DNA from: Serinicoccus marinus DSM 15273
GTDB lineage: Bacteria; Actinomycetota; Actinomycetes; Actinomycetales; Dermatophilaceae
Direction: 5' to 3'
DNA length: 64,000 nucleotides
Assembly (NCBI RefSeq): GCF_008386315.1
Contig: NZ_CP043808.1
Coordinates: 1,054,001-1,118,000 of the forward strand
In this document: in pieces, positions 28,777 to 36,854 of the stretch
How positions within the stretch are numbered: the stretch's first letter is position 1
How the letters are laid out: the number at the start of each line of letters is the position of its first letter
Translations under genes and position numbers: made by a program
Notes under the pieces: model-generated
Databases searched by the model: none
Seen by the model: the letters and a program-made list of their open reading frames with translations, nothing else
What the model was told of the DNA's origin: nothing

Positions 28777-29402
28777 GCGTGGGGCGCTACGGACCCCTGA
28801 CCGCACGCGCCTATGACCTGCTGTCCGGTGAGCCGGTCTATGTCGTGGGCCGACGCCTCGCGATCCCCGCGCTGGGGCTGCGGCCGGGTGAGCGCGTGCT
28901 GGACGTCGGCTGCGGGACCGGGCTCAACCTGTCTGCCCTCATGCACGACGTGGGTCCGACCGGGCTCGTGGTGGGGCTGGACCGCAGCGCCGCGATGCTC
29001 GGGCGGGCCGGCCGGCGTCGGACCAGGAGCCACGATGGTCGCCTGCGCCTCGTGGAGGGCGATATGACAGACCCGAGGGCGCTGGTGGAGGCGGCCGCAG
29101 GGCGCGCGTTCGACGCCGTGCTCTTCACCTACTCGCTGTCGCTCGCCCCCGACCCCGGCCCGGCGTGGCGCGCCGTCCGCGACGTGCTGCGGTCGGGGGC
29201 ACGCGTCGGCGTGGTCGACATGGCCCGTCCCACCGGGAACGCGGCCTGGGCCTCGCCGCTCGCCCAGGCCGCGTGCTGGCTCGGCGGCGCCGACATCGAC
29301 GCCCACCCGTGGACCGTCGTCGAGCCCGACTTGAGTGGCACGAGGTCCTGGAGCCGCTGGGGCGGGCACGTCCGGGTCTGCGTCGGGACCTGGGGTGGGT
29401 GA
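28773..29402 (+). CDS. SAM-dependent methyltransferase, class I
   Basis: 209-residue Rossmann methyltransferase. Motif I is VLDVGCGTGLNLSAL near residue 44, followed by LVVGLDRSAAMLGRA and LVEGDMTD. Its GTG overlaps the stop of the nuclease-helicase (GTGA) and its end overlaps the start of the UbiA-type gene by eight bases, so the three are translationally coupled. UbiE-like enzymes methylate quinones; the adjacent prenyltransferase suggests a lipid or quinone ring substrate, but that is inference from context only. Confidence 0.85.
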   Translation: MSVGRYGPLTARAYDLLSGEPVYVVGRRLAIPALGLRPGERVLDVGCGTGLNLSALMHDVGPTGLVVGLDRSAAMLGRAGRRRTRSHDGRLRLVEGDMTDPRALVEAAAGRAFDAVLFTYSLSLAPDPGPAWRAVRDVLRSGARVGVVDMARPTGNAAWASPLAQAACWLGGADIDAHPWTVVEPDLSGTRSWSRWGGHVRVCVGTWGG

Positions 29403-30333
29403 GGGGCGACGCCGTCGGCCGTGGGGCGGGCGGGGTGCCGCCGCGTTCCGGCTGAGCCGACCGGACCAGGTGCTGCTCGTCCTCGTGGTCGCGGCGGTCG
29501 GCTGGCTGGCCGGATCGAGGGGTGCGTCGACCGAGCAGGGATCGACGCTGGCCGGGGCCGGCGGTGCGCCCTGTGGTGCCGGGTTGGCGCCTCTCGGCGT
29601 CCTGACGGCGGCTGCCGGTGTGCTCGCCGTGGCGGTGAGCGTGCATGCCGTCAACGAGTTCGCGGACGCTGCCACCGACGCCCGCACCGTGCGGACACGC
29701 TTCTCCGGGGGCAGCGGCGCGCTCGCGGACCACGGGCTGCCCGCGGTCTTCGCCCTGCGGGTCGCTCTGGCTGCGGGCGGTGCCGCGGTGGTCGTGGTCG
29801 GGGTGGGGCTGGTGACCGGGTGGGTGAGCGGGCTCGTCGCGGTGCTCCTTCTCGTCGGGCTCGTCGGGGGATGGACCTACTCGGTGGGGCCCTGGCCCTG
29901 GTCGCGGCACGGCTGGGGCGAGGTGGTCAACGCGGTGCTCGGCGGCCTGCTGCTTCCGGCGACCGGGGCCGTGGTCGCCGGGGCGCCGCTCGGCTGGTCC
30001 GTGCGGGTCTTCGTGCCCTTCGCGCTGCTGACCTTCGTCAACCTGCTCGAGACCCAGTGGCCGGACCGCGAGGCCGACTGGTCCGTCGGCAAGCACACTC
30101 TCGCCTCCAGGCCGTCCGCGCCGGTGCTGCGACGCGCCGGCGCAGTGGCGATCCTCGCGGCATACCTGGTGAGCGTGGTCGTGCACCCCTGGCCGGTGGC
30201 AGCCGCCGGCCTGCTCGTCGCGCCGCTGTCGGTGTATGCCGTCGCCCGCCTCGGGCACGGCCCGCCCGGCCCGTCGGTCGCGGCCATGGTGCTCTTCCTG
30301 CTGCTGCACGGTGCCGCCTGGGTGCTCGCCTGA
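29395..30333 (+). CDS. UbiA family prenyltransferase
   Basis: About 312-residue integral membrane aromatic prenyltransferase with about eight hydrophobic segments. The first Asp-rich motif is VNEFADAATDARTVRTRF (N-x3-D-x3-D form) and the second is ETQWPDREADWSVGKHTL. Both bind prenyl diphosphate through Mg2+. The GTG at 29395 gives VGEGRRRRPW as a cytosolic start and overlaps the methyltransferase end. MenA, UbiA and chlorophyll or heme-type enzymes share this fold. The pairing with a methyltransferase points to modification of a quinone-like or isoprenoid-linked compound. Substrate unknown. Confidence 0.85.
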   Translation: MGEGRRRRPWGGRGAAAFRLSRPDQVLLVLVVAAVGWLAGSRGASTEQGSTLAGAGGAPCGAGLAPLGVLTAAAGVLAVAVSVHAVNEFADAATDARTVRTRFSGGSGALADHGLPAVFALRVALAAGGAAVVVVGVGLVTGWVSGLVAVLLLVGLVGGWTYSVGPWPWSRHGWGEVVNAVLGGLLLPATGAVVAGAPLGWSVRVFVPFALLTFVNLLETQWPDREADWSVGKHTLASRPSAPVLRRAGAVAILAAYLVSVVVHPWPVAAAGLLVAPLSVYAVARLGHGPPGPSVAAMVLFLLLHGAAWVLA

Positions 30334-30433
30334 GCTCCCCCGACGGCTCCGTGATCGCACCCTGACCGCCTGACCCCACAACGAAGGATCACCTCGTACA
30401 CCACTCTGCAGAACTCGACAGAGCCCGGACAGC

Positions 30434-30742
30434 TCAATCGGATGACGTGAGGCCCGGGATGTTCGCACCGGGCGGTTGCCTTGCAGTCCGCTCACGCAAC
30501 CACCTAGTGGTGCCAGCAGCCATGCCCCGCGACTTGGGCGTCTGGTGCACGGGGACCACGATCAGCGAAGCCTCACCCTCCAGGGACCACTTGATGGCGT
30601 GATAGACCGCTGACAGCGACTCGGTGCTGTCCACGGCGACCAGCCCGGGCGCCACAAGCCGAGCCTCGTGCCACGGCCCCTCCAGGTCAGGCAGGTCCTC
30701 CGAGGTCCACGCGAGATACACAGTCATGCCTTCATCTTTCAT
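30434..30742 (-). CDS. Hypothetical protein
   Basis: 102 codons from ATG 30742, or 97 from ATG 30727 (MTVYLAWTSEDLPDLEGPWH). No family is recognised. The middle, AVYHAIKWSLEGEASLIVVP, could be a small alpha/beta fold, and the end is basic (RWLRERTARQ). Codon use is less GC3-biased than in neighbours. It marks the left edge of the decayed accessory segment at 30.4-33.1 kb. Confidence 0.45.
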   Translation of the reverse strand: MKDEGMTVYLAWTSEDLPDLEGPWHEARLVAPGLVAVDSTESLSAVYHAIKWSLEGEASLIVVPVHQTPKSRGMAAGTTRWLRERTARQPPGANIPGLTSSD

Positions 30743-30822
30743 GACATGTCAGGATTCTTCTTGGCGTGATGCCTCCGCGCCCGCGTGGCAGCCTGACGGC
30801 ACACCGGCCGCCCGCACCCGGC

Positions 30823-31395
30823 TCATGTCCGCTCGAGCCGCCGCGAGAGGTAGGGTGCGGTCGCGCTGCCCTCGGCCCTCGCGATGTCGGCCGGCGCGCC
30901 GGTCGCGACAACCCGACCGCCGACGTCTCCTCCGCCCGGACCGAGATCGATGACCCAGTCCGCGGTGGCGATCGCGTCGAGGTCGTGCTCGACGAGGACC
31001 ACCGTGTTGCCGGCGTCGACGAGCCGGTGCAGCTGGCGCAGCAGCAGAGCGATGTCTGCGGGGTGGAGTCCGGAGGTCGGCTCGTCGAGCAGGTAGAGGG
31101 CATGGCCGCGGTGAGCGCGCTGGAGCTCGGTGGCGAGCTTGATGCGCTGTGCCTCCCCGCCGCTGAGCTCGGTCGCCGGCTGTCCAAGTCGCAGATAGCC
31201 CAGACCCACCTCGCGAAGCGTCTGGAGGCTGCGTGCGGCGGCCGGTACGTCGGCCAGGAACGTGGCGGCGTCGTCGACGGACAGGTCGAGGACCTCCGCG
31301 ATGCTCTTGCCGCGGTAGGTGATCTGGAGCGTCTCGGGGTTGTAGCGATCGCCGTGGCACGAAGAGGGCGTGGGCTTCGGTGTAGAGGCGGCCAT
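30823..31395 (-). pseudogene. UvrA-like (UvrA2/DrrC type) ATPase, C-terminal fragment only
   Basis: About 190 codons matching only the last third of a UvrA-family excision-repair or drug-resistance ATPase, which is normally 750-950 residues. Present are the second signature [16 protein letters not shown], Walker [20 protein letters not shown], the H-loop [11 protein letters not shown] and the end motif [20 protein letters not shown]. Homology begins around [18 protein letters not shown] at about 31365. Everything upstream, including both Walker A motifs and the zinc fingers, is gone. Without Walker A it cannot work. A truncated remnant inside the accessory segment. Confidence 0.85.
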
Positions 31396-31729
31396 CGTGC
31401 GTGCGGTCTGCCGTGTCGAGCGGCCTCACGTTGCGGTCCTCCAGGCCATGACGCGAGACGAGAAAGGCTTGCTGACGTATGAGCGGCTGTCTGCGGCGCT
31501 GCCCACATACTCGCTGGTGGCCCCCTCGCTCTTCGGTGAGCTGTAGGGCTGGGGGTTGGCGCAAGCTCCTGAGACGCTGCTCGTAGAGGATCCTGCCCAC
31601 AACGGACTTATGGTGAGCGCGCTGGGTCGTGAGGTGCTAGACCGCTTCGTTGACGCGGGAGCGCGCGGGAGGAGTGGGCTTAGATTTGATCGCTCTACCG
31701 ACGGTCCCGCGGACAGTCTTTCTCCAACG
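31396..31729. other. No recognisable gene; remnant sequence
   Basis: About 330 bases between the UvrA-like fragment and the next small frame. GC is lower and stops are frequent. On the + strand a short frame ending at 31546 (atg at 31448: MTRDEKGLLTYERLSAALPT) reads plausibly but matches nothing I know. Treated as debris of the decayed segment. Confidence 0.4.
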
Positions 31730-31879
31730 TCATCCGCAACGCGTGACGGCCTCGGTGTCCAGCTCGTCGCGCTTGACTTCGTGCGGCTGGACGGGCAGCC
31801 CGCCGACGTCCAGATGCTCGGTCAGGTCGACCAGCACGGGGTAGTCGCGGGTGGTCCAGGTGTCTCGGCTCTCGGTCAT
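31730..31879 (-). CDS. Small hypothetical protein, possibly truncated
   Basis: 49 codons from ATG 31879: begins MTESRDTWTTRDYPVLVDLT, includes HEVKRDELDTEAV and ends RCG. It lies 23 bases downstream of the NYN-domain gene stop, same strand, so it may be its operon partner. The sequence looks like the start of a longer helical protein, and the abrupt end suggests a frame break as in the NYN gene. No function can be assigned. Confidence 0.35.
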   Translation of the reverse strand: MTESRDTWTTRDYPVLVDLTEHLDVGGLPVQPHEVKRDELDTEAVTRCG

Positions 31880-31902
31880 GGCCTCGACGGTATGCCCGCT
31901 CG

Positions 31903-32579
31903 TCACGAGTAGTCGTCTCGATCGAGGCTCGCCTCGAAGCAAGCAGGGCCGAGGTTGGTGTTCCATATGCGTCGCGGGCCAGTCGGGCGGAGACTGCCGA
32001 AACTACGACCCCCGGGGTTGTGCCAGGCCACCGTCTCGACGCGTGCAGAGCTAGGGTCGTCCGCACGCATGGCACAGAGCTCATCGAGGACTGGGACGAG
32101 GTCGGTGTCACGGGAGGCCAGGACCACTACGTCGACGTCTTCGCGCTGTGCCTCTCGGACGCATGCCAGGGCGACCATGACGTCGATGCCCTTCTCTTTG
32201 CCGGTGCCGATCGGAACCTTCTTGCCGTGGATGTCAAGAATGGCTTACCGCCCGCGCCTCGCTGGTGCTTGTACTTCAGGTCTCGAAGGGTCACCAGGGC
32301 GCCAGCATCGACCCAGCTGTCGCGTTGTGCCTGGCACCGGCGGTGCTGATCCGTGTCGTGGTCTACGTGAGGTAGCCCTCGGAATACAGCACGCGGCTCG
32401 CTGCGGCGTGAGGGTGCCCCTCTCGCTGCCGCCGGTTTCGCTCCTGCATGGCTCGCTTGGCGAACAGGACGGGGTGTATGAGGTGCGAGGTGTGGGTCCT
32501 GGCCAGGCCGGAAGACGTCACGGGCAGTGAGGTGGACGTTCTGATAGTCCAGCACGACCGAGGCTCGCAGCTGCTCCAT
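31903..32579 (-). pseudogene. NYN-domain (PIN-like) ribonuclease family gene with several frame breaks
   Basis: NYN proteins are PIN-fold nucleases with Mg2+-binding aspartates. Segments read in three frames in collinear order: ATG 32579 MEQLRASVVLDYQNVHLTAR (the first Asp plus the YQN motif); then LIHPVLFAKRAMQERNRRQ; then VDHDTDQHRRCQAQ and LVTLRDLKYKHQRGAGGKP; then KKVPIGTGKEKGIDVMVALA, VDVVVLASRDTDLVP and RRIWNTNLGPACFEASLDRD to the stop at 31903. Three breaks are needed; two can be repaired by adding one base at a GG or CC run (near 32380 and 32250). So the gene is either recently dead or intact but mis-sequenced. An AGGAG site precedes the ATG. Confidence 0.8.
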
Positions 32580-32597
32580 TGCGACTCCTGGGGATAG

Positions 32598-32630
32598 AAA
32601 AAGCCCCGCGAATCCCGAAGGACGGCGGGG
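32598..32630 (-). terminator. Rho-independent-type hairpin with UUCG loop and T-run, just upstream of the NYN gene
   Basis: Read on the - strand: ccccgc (32630-32625), an inner tcc-ttcg-gga stem with UUCG tetraloop, gcgggg (32609-32604), then cttttt. This is the only classical T-tailed terminator I see in the window. It ends only 19 bases before the NYN start codon, so it either closes an upstream transcript (leader or small RNA) or acts as an attenuator of the NYN gene. Confidence 0.7.
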
Positions 32631-32783
32631 AGCAATACACATGAGGTTACAGCCGGAGGGTCGGATGTCCAACAGGGGACAGGGTCACGAATGCGTAACG
32701 TTCGTCACAGTACATGTGTTCGCTTCCTGCTCGACGATCTGCTTCTCGTGCTTTCGTAGTGCCCACCATCGGGCGACGCGGCG

Positions 32784-33096
32784 GGCCTCGGCTTCCTGGC
32801 GCTACTGGACCAACTCGGCCAGCCTGTCGGCCCCTGGCAGGTCGAGCGCGCCGTGCTCGCGGCTCGCGAGCAGGTGGACGGACTGCCGGAGGGGTTCAGA
32901 TTCCACGACCTGCGGCACTACTTCGCGTCCATGCTCATCGCGTCCGGGCTCGACGTGAAGGTGGTGCAGACGCGGCTGCGGCACGCTTCGGCCAGGACCA
33001 CCGCTCGACGTCTACGGCCACCTCATGCCCGACTCGGACGACACCTCACGGGCAGCCGTCTCGGCCGTGCTCGGGCAGCGTGCGGCTTCCGGCTAG
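32784..33096 (+). pseudogene. Tyrosine recombinase (phage-type integrase), C-terminal remnant with a frame break
   Basis: About 100 codons from the catalytic end of a tyrosine integrase. They read QPVGPWQVERAVLAAREQVD, then FRFHDLRHYFASMLIASGLD (box II with His-x-x-Arg: HDLRH), KVVQTRLRHASARTT and, one frame over, LDVYGHLMPDSDDTSRAAV, which contains the nucleophile Tyr, ending at TAG 33094. One extra base near 33000-33003 breaks the frame. The N-terminal two thirds and any start are missing. It marks the right edge of the accessory segment and suggests it arrived by site-specific integration. Confidence 0.85.
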
Positions 33097-33120
33097 CACG
33101 GACACTTTCATGGAAACATC

Positions 33121-33156
33121 GAGGCCCTGACCAGCGTTTGTGCTGGTCAGGGCCTC
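33121..33156 (-). terminator. glnA terminator
   Basis: Perfect 15-base stem (gaggccctgaccagc at 33121-33135, gctggtcagggcctc at 33142-33156) with a 6-base loop gtttgt. It lies eight bases beyond the glnA stop on the - strand. The integrase remnant stops just on the other side, so it may act in both directions. Confidence 0.85.
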
Positions 33157-33163
33157 TCTCCGA

Positions 33164-34588
33164 TCAGATGTCGAAGTACAGCTCGAACTCGTGCGGGTGC
33201 GGACGCAGGCGCATCGGCGTGATCTCGTTGGCCCGCTTGTAGTCGACCCAGGCGCCGAGCAGGTCCTCGGTGAAGACCTCGCCCTCGGTGAGGAAGGCGT
33301 GGTCGTCCTCGAGCGCGTCGAGCACCTCCGGCAGCGACGTCGGCAGCTGCGCGATGTCGGCCAAGTCCTCCGGCGGCAGCTCGTAGAGGTCCTTGTCGAC
33401 CGGCTCCGGCGGCTCGATGCGGTTCTTGATCCCGTCCAGGCCGGCCATCAGCTGGGCGGAGAAGGCCAGGTAGGGGTTCGCCGACGGGTCCGGCACGCGG
33501 TACTCCACGCGCTTGGCCTTGGCCGAGGACCCGGTGATCGGGATGCGGACGCAGGCCGACCGGTTCCGGGCCGAGTAGACCAGGTTGATCGGCGCCTCGA
33601 AGCCGGGCACCAGGCGGTGGTAGGAGTTCAGCGACGGGTTGGTGAAGGCCAGCAGTGCCGGGCCGTGCTGCAGCAGACCACCGATGTACCACCGGGCGAT
33701 GTCGGACAGGCCGCCGTAGCCGTTCTCGTCGTAGAACAGCGGCTCGCCGTCCTTCCACAGGCTCTGGTGGGTGTGCATCCCCGAGCCGTTGTCACCGAAG
33801 AGCGGCTTGGGCATGAAGGTCGCGGTCTTGCCGGCGGCCCAGGCGCTGTTCTTGATGACGTACTTGAACTTCATCATGTCGTCGCCGGAGTGGAGCAGGG
33901 TGTTGAACTTGTAGTTGATCTCCTGCTGCCCGGCAGTGCCGACCTCGTGGTGCGCGCGCTCGACGTCGAGCCCCACGGTCGCCAGGTCTAGCACCATCCG
34001 GTCGCGGATGTCGGCGAAGTGGTCCACCGGCGGCACCGGGAAGTAGCCCCCCTTGAAGCGGGGCTTGTAACCGCGGTTGCCGCCGTCCTCCGAGCGACCG
34101 GTGTTCCACGCCGCCTCGATCGAGTCGATGTGGTAGTAACCTCCGCTCGGCCCGGTCGCGAAGCGCACGTCGTCGAAGACGTAGAACTCCGCCTCGGCGC
34201 CGAAGAAGGCGGTGTCCGCGATGCCGGTCGAGGCCAGGTGCTCCTCCGCCTTGCGCGCGATCTGCCGCGGGTCGCGCTCGTAGGGCTCGTCGGTGAAAGG
34301 GTCGACGATCGAGAAGTTCATGATGAGCGTCTTCTCGGCGCGGAACTGGTCCACGTATGCCGTCTGCGGGTCCGGGATGAGCTTCATGTCCGACTCGTGG
34401 ATCGACTTGAAGCCGCGGATCGAGGACCCGTCGAACATCTGGCCGGTGTCGAACGCGTCCTGGTCGAAGCTCCCCGCCGGGACGTTGAAGTGCTGCATCA
34501 CACCGGGCAGGTCGCAGAACCTGACGTCGATGAACTTGACGTCCTCGTCCTTGATGTAGGCGAGCACCTCATCGGCATTGCTGAACAT
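33164..34588 (-). CDS. glnA: Glutamine synthetase type I (GlnA1)
   Basis: 474-residue ATP-dependent enzyme making glutamine from glutamate and ammonia, the main nitrogen-assimilation step. Motifs include [17 protein letters not shown] near residue 53, [32 protein letters not shown] (metal and glutamate binding), [19 protein letters not shown] and [19 protein letters not shown]. The adenylylation site is present as [11 protein letters not shown] with Tyr402, so activity is probably controlled by GlnE. The ATG is preceded by aggaggaactgga. A four-box GlnR operator lies 74-111 bases upstream and a strong hairpin follows the stop. The lip-glnA neighbourhood matches that of glnA1 in mycobacteria. 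Confidence 0.97.
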   Translation of the reverse strand: MFSNADEVLAYIKDEDVKFIDVRFCDLPGVMQHFNVPAGSFDQDAFDTGQMFDGSSIRGFKSIHESDMKLIPDPQTAYVDQFRAEKTLIMNFSIVDPFTDEPYERDPRQIARKAEEHLASTGIADTAFFGAEAEFYVFDDVRFATGPSGGYYHIDSIEAAWNTGRSEDGGNRGYKPRFKGGYFPVPPVDHFADIRDRMVLDLATVGLDVERAHHEVGTAGQQEINYKFNTLLHSGDDMMKFKYVIKNSAWAAGKTATFMPKPLFGDNGSGMHTHQSLWKDGEPLFYDENGYGGLSDIARWYIGGLLQHGPALLAFTNPSLNSYHRLVPGFEAPINLVYSARNRSACVRIPITGSSAKAKRVEYRVPDPSANPYLAFSAQLMAGLDGIKNRIEPPEPVDKDLYELPPEDLADIAQLPTSLPEVLDALEDDHAFLTEGEVFTEDLLGAWVDYKRANEITPMRLRPHPHEFELYFDI

Positions 34589-34661
34589 TCCAGTTCCTCC
34601 TGTCGCGGACCAGGCGATGGCTCGGGGTTCGGGTCCGGTAGGAACAACCTACGTGCAGGCG

Positions 34662-34699
34662 GTTTCCGCGGGGTCACTCGGGTGTTACGCCCGTGTTAC
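34662..34699 (-). promoter_or_regulatory. GlnR operator of glnA
   Basis: On the glnA strand: GTAAC-6-GTAAC-6-GTGAC-6-GAAAC, four 5-base boxes at exactly 6-base spacing (rightmost box on the + strand 34695-34699, leftmost 34662-34666). This matches the published actinobacterial GlnR consensus gTnAC-n6-GaAAC repeated twice, with only the second box off (GTAAC for GaAAC). A candidate -10, taggtt, lies at 34651-34646. It predicts nitrogen control of glnA by GlnR. Confidence 0.8.
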
Positions 34700-34719
34700 A
34701 CCCCGGTATGCCTGTGCGT

Positions 34720-34912
34720 GCGCTCGTGCGTCAGCGCCCGTTCCTTTCTGGCCGCTTCCTGCTCGCGCCCGGTGCGGGCGGGCACGACGTGCCGGTGGGA
34801 CCGTGCGCTCGTGCGTCAGCGCCCCGTTCCTTTCTGGCCGCTTCCTGCTCGCGCCCGGTGCGGGCGGCACTGCGTGCCGGTGGGACCGTGCGCTCGTGCG
34901 TCAGCGCCCGCG
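34720..34912 (+). repeat. 85-bp tandem repeat, 2.3 copies, upstream of the glnA operator
   Basis: Units start at 34720, 34805 and 34890, each opening gcgctcgtgcgtcagcgccc. Units 1 and 2 differ by a few bases and single-base indels; unit 3 breaks off after about 23 bases and runs into the end of the DUF4191 gene (stop at 34901). The units contain gttcctttctggccgcttcc and a GC-rich inverted segment. In mycobacteria an RDD-family gene sits in this position; here only this repeat remains. Confidence 0.88.
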
Positions 34913-35683
34913 AAGCGCGCGGCGGCTCGCACGCGGCGGCCGCGTCGGGTCCATGCCCGCCGGGACCGCCGGCTTGTTGCGGTTGCCCAGCGCCTTCATG
35001 CGCTGCTGCACGACGAGCGCCTCGTCGTTGGTGAGCGCCTTGTCGAAGCGCTTGATGGTCTTGACCACCGAGCGCAGCGGGGTCTGCCCCTCGCCGTTGC
35101 CCACCGTGATGGTGTGCACCGGCACCTCGCCCCCGACCACCCGGGCCACCTTGCGCTCCTCGGCCTTGACCAGCCGCTGTGCGGAGCCCCGTGGCCCCTC
35201 GGAGATGAGGACGACGCCGGGGCGGCCGACCGCGCGGAAGACCATCGCCGCGTTGTTGAGGTCGCGCATACCGCGCACCTGGCCGCCCGCCTCGGCGGCC
35301 ACCGGCTCCTGGTCGTAGTACCACCCGCGGCGCAGCTGCTGCAGCACCGCCGCGGACGCGCCGGGCTGACCCTCGATCTGGGTGAAGGCGGCGCGCTCAG
35401 CGCGACGGCCGAGGATGACGACAGCCGCGAGCAGCGCCAGCGGCACACCGATGATCATGAGGTAGACCACCTGGTCCAGCCACAGCCCGACGAGCAGTGC
35501 CACGACGAGCACCGCGAGCGCGGCGAGCACCATCCACCACACGGCCGACGGGTCGGCCTTGCGGGTCATCGAGAAGACCTGGCGCACCTGCGCCAAGCGA
35601 CCGGGCTTGTTCGGGTCCTTCGGCTTGCGGTTGCGGCCGAAGCGGCGCTTCTTCGGCTCGGGCTCGGTGGTGGCGCTCGACAT
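34901..35683 (-). CDS. DUF4191 family membrane protein
   Basis: 260-residue protein of the DUF4191 family, whose genes lie between lipA and glnA in many actinobacteria. A basic N-terminus (EPKKRRFGRNRKPKDPNKPG) precedes two transmembrane segments (VWWMVLAALAVLVVALLVG and VYLMIIGVPLALLAAVVI, about residues 48-95). A conserved cytosolic domain follows (GWYYDQEPVAAEAGGQVRGM, AVGRPGVVLISEGPRGSAQR, VVKTIKRFDKALTNDEA). The function is unknown. The tail (RASRRALRGR) is very basic and its last bases fall in the 85-bp repeat, so the C-terminus may have been altered by it. It is six bases downstream of lipA. Confidence 0.85.
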   Translation of the reverse strand: MSSATTEPEPKKRRFGRNRKPKDPNKPGRLAQVRQVFSMTRKADPSAVWWMVLAALAVLVVALLVGLWLDQVVYLMIIGVPLALLAAVVILGRRAERAAFTQIEGQPGASAAVLQQLRRGWYYDQEPVAAEAGGQVRGMRDLNNAAMVFRAVGRPGVVLISEGPRGSAQRLVKAEERKVARVVGGEVPVHTITVGNGEGQTPLRSVVKTIKRFDKALTNDEALVVQQRMKALGNRNKPAVPAGMDPTRPPRASRRALRGR

Positions 35684-35688
35684 GGGGA

Positions 35689-36699
35689 TCAGGATACGCG
35701 GGCGGTGGCCAGCTTCTGCTCCGCCGCGGCGACGAGCGAGGCCGCCTCCTGCCGGGCCGGGACGTCGGCCTCGGCCTGCTGCCGCAGGTGCGACAGGTGC
35801 TCGGGCACCTCCCTGCCCCAGCGGCGCATGGCCTGCGCGTAGAGCTTGCCGGCGCGGTAGGAGCTGCGCACCAGCGGCCCGGCCATGACGCCCTTGAAGC
35901 CGATTTCCTCGGCGCGCTCGGACCAGTGCACGAACTCCTGCGGCTTGACCCAACGGTCGATGGGGTGGTGCAGCTTGGAGGGGCGGAGATACTGCGTGAT
36001 CGTGAGGATGTCGCAGCCCGCGTCGTGCAGGTCCTGCATCGCCTGGTCGATCTCCTCCTCGGTCTCGCCCATGCCGAGGATGAGGTTGGACTTGGTCACC
36101 AGCTCGTTGTCGCGCGCCATCGACAACACCCGCAGCGACTTGTCGTAGGTGAAGGCCGGGCGGATCTTCCTGAAGATGCGCGGCACCGTCTCCAGGTTGT
36201 GCGCGAAGACCTCCGGCCGGGCGTCGAAGACCTGCTGCACCAGCTCGGGCACGGCACCGAAGTCCGGGGGGAGGATCTCCACGCCGGTGGTCGGGTTGAG
36301 CTCGTGCACCTTCCGGATGACCTCGGCATACAACCAGGCCGCGCCGTCCTTCTGGTCGTCCCGGGCGACGCCGGTGATGGTGGCGTAGCGCAGCTCCATC
36401 GTCCGGATCGACTCGGCGACCTTGCGCGGCTCGTCCAGGTCCAGCGGCAGCGGGCGGCCGGTCGAGATGTCGCAGAAGTCGCACCGCCGGGTGCAGATGT
36501 CGCCCCCGATGAGGAAGGTGGCCTCGCGGTCCTCCCAGCACTCGAAGATGTTGGGACAGCCCGCCTCCTGGCAGACCGTGTGCAGCCCACCCTTCTTCAC
36601 CATGGAGTGCAGCTCCTGGTACTCCGGCCCCATCTTGGCGGTGGTGCGGATCCACTCCGGCTTGCGCTCGATCGGGGTCTCCGCGTTGCGCGCCTCCAC
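35689..36699 (-). CDS. lipA: Lipoyl synthase (radical SAM)
   Basis: Inserts two sulfurs into the octanoyl group on lipoyl domains of E2 and GcvH proteins. The frame holds [15 protein letters not shown] (auxiliary Fe-S cluster cysteines), [17 protein letters not shown] (radical-SAM CxxxCxxC), [20 protein letters not shown] and [11 protein letters not shown] at the C-terminus (about residues 287-297). The frame opens only at GTG 36699, but the native N-terminus (MTVAPEGRR then [12 protein letters not shown]) starts at GTG 36736 after a gggag site, in a different frame. One extra C near 36712-36714 explains this; without it the protein is about 348 residues. Lipoate made here would serve the E2 encoded by sucB in this window. 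lipB lies upstream. Confidence 0.93.
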   Translation of the reverse strand: MEARNAETPIERKPEWIRTTAKMGPEYQELHSMVKKGGLHTVCQEAGCPNIFECWEDREATFLIGGDICTRRCDFCDISTGRPLPLDLDEPRKVAESIRTMELRYATITGVARDDQKDGAAWLYAEVIRKVHELNPTTGVEILPPDFGAVPELVQQVFDARPEVFAHNLETVPRIFRKIRPAFTYDKSLRVLSMARDNELVTKSNLILGMGETEEEIDQAMQDLHDAGCDILTITQYLRPSKLHHPIDRWVKPQEFVHWSERAEEIGFKGVMAGPLVRSSYRAGKLYAQAMRRWGREVPEHLSHLRQQAEADVPARQEAASLVAAAEQKLATARVS

Positions 36700-36854
36700 G
36701 CGCAGCAGGGCGACGGCCCTCCGGTGCGACGGTCACAGGTGCTCCCTCGTTGTCGATGCGTGTGGCCTGGTCTCGGTCCAACGCTGCACCACTCCAGGGT
36801 ATGCCCGGTCCCACCCGTCGCGGACGCCGCCCCGGGGGAGGCCGGTTCAGGTCG

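Noticed and set aside
32640..32780. tRNA gene or attachment site next to the integrase remnant
   Set aside because: No cloverleaf or T-loop sequence on either strand and no matching direct repeat was found.
34720..34912. CRISPR-like array
   Set aside because: The 85-bp units are directly adjacent with no unique spacers and no cas genes are in the window.
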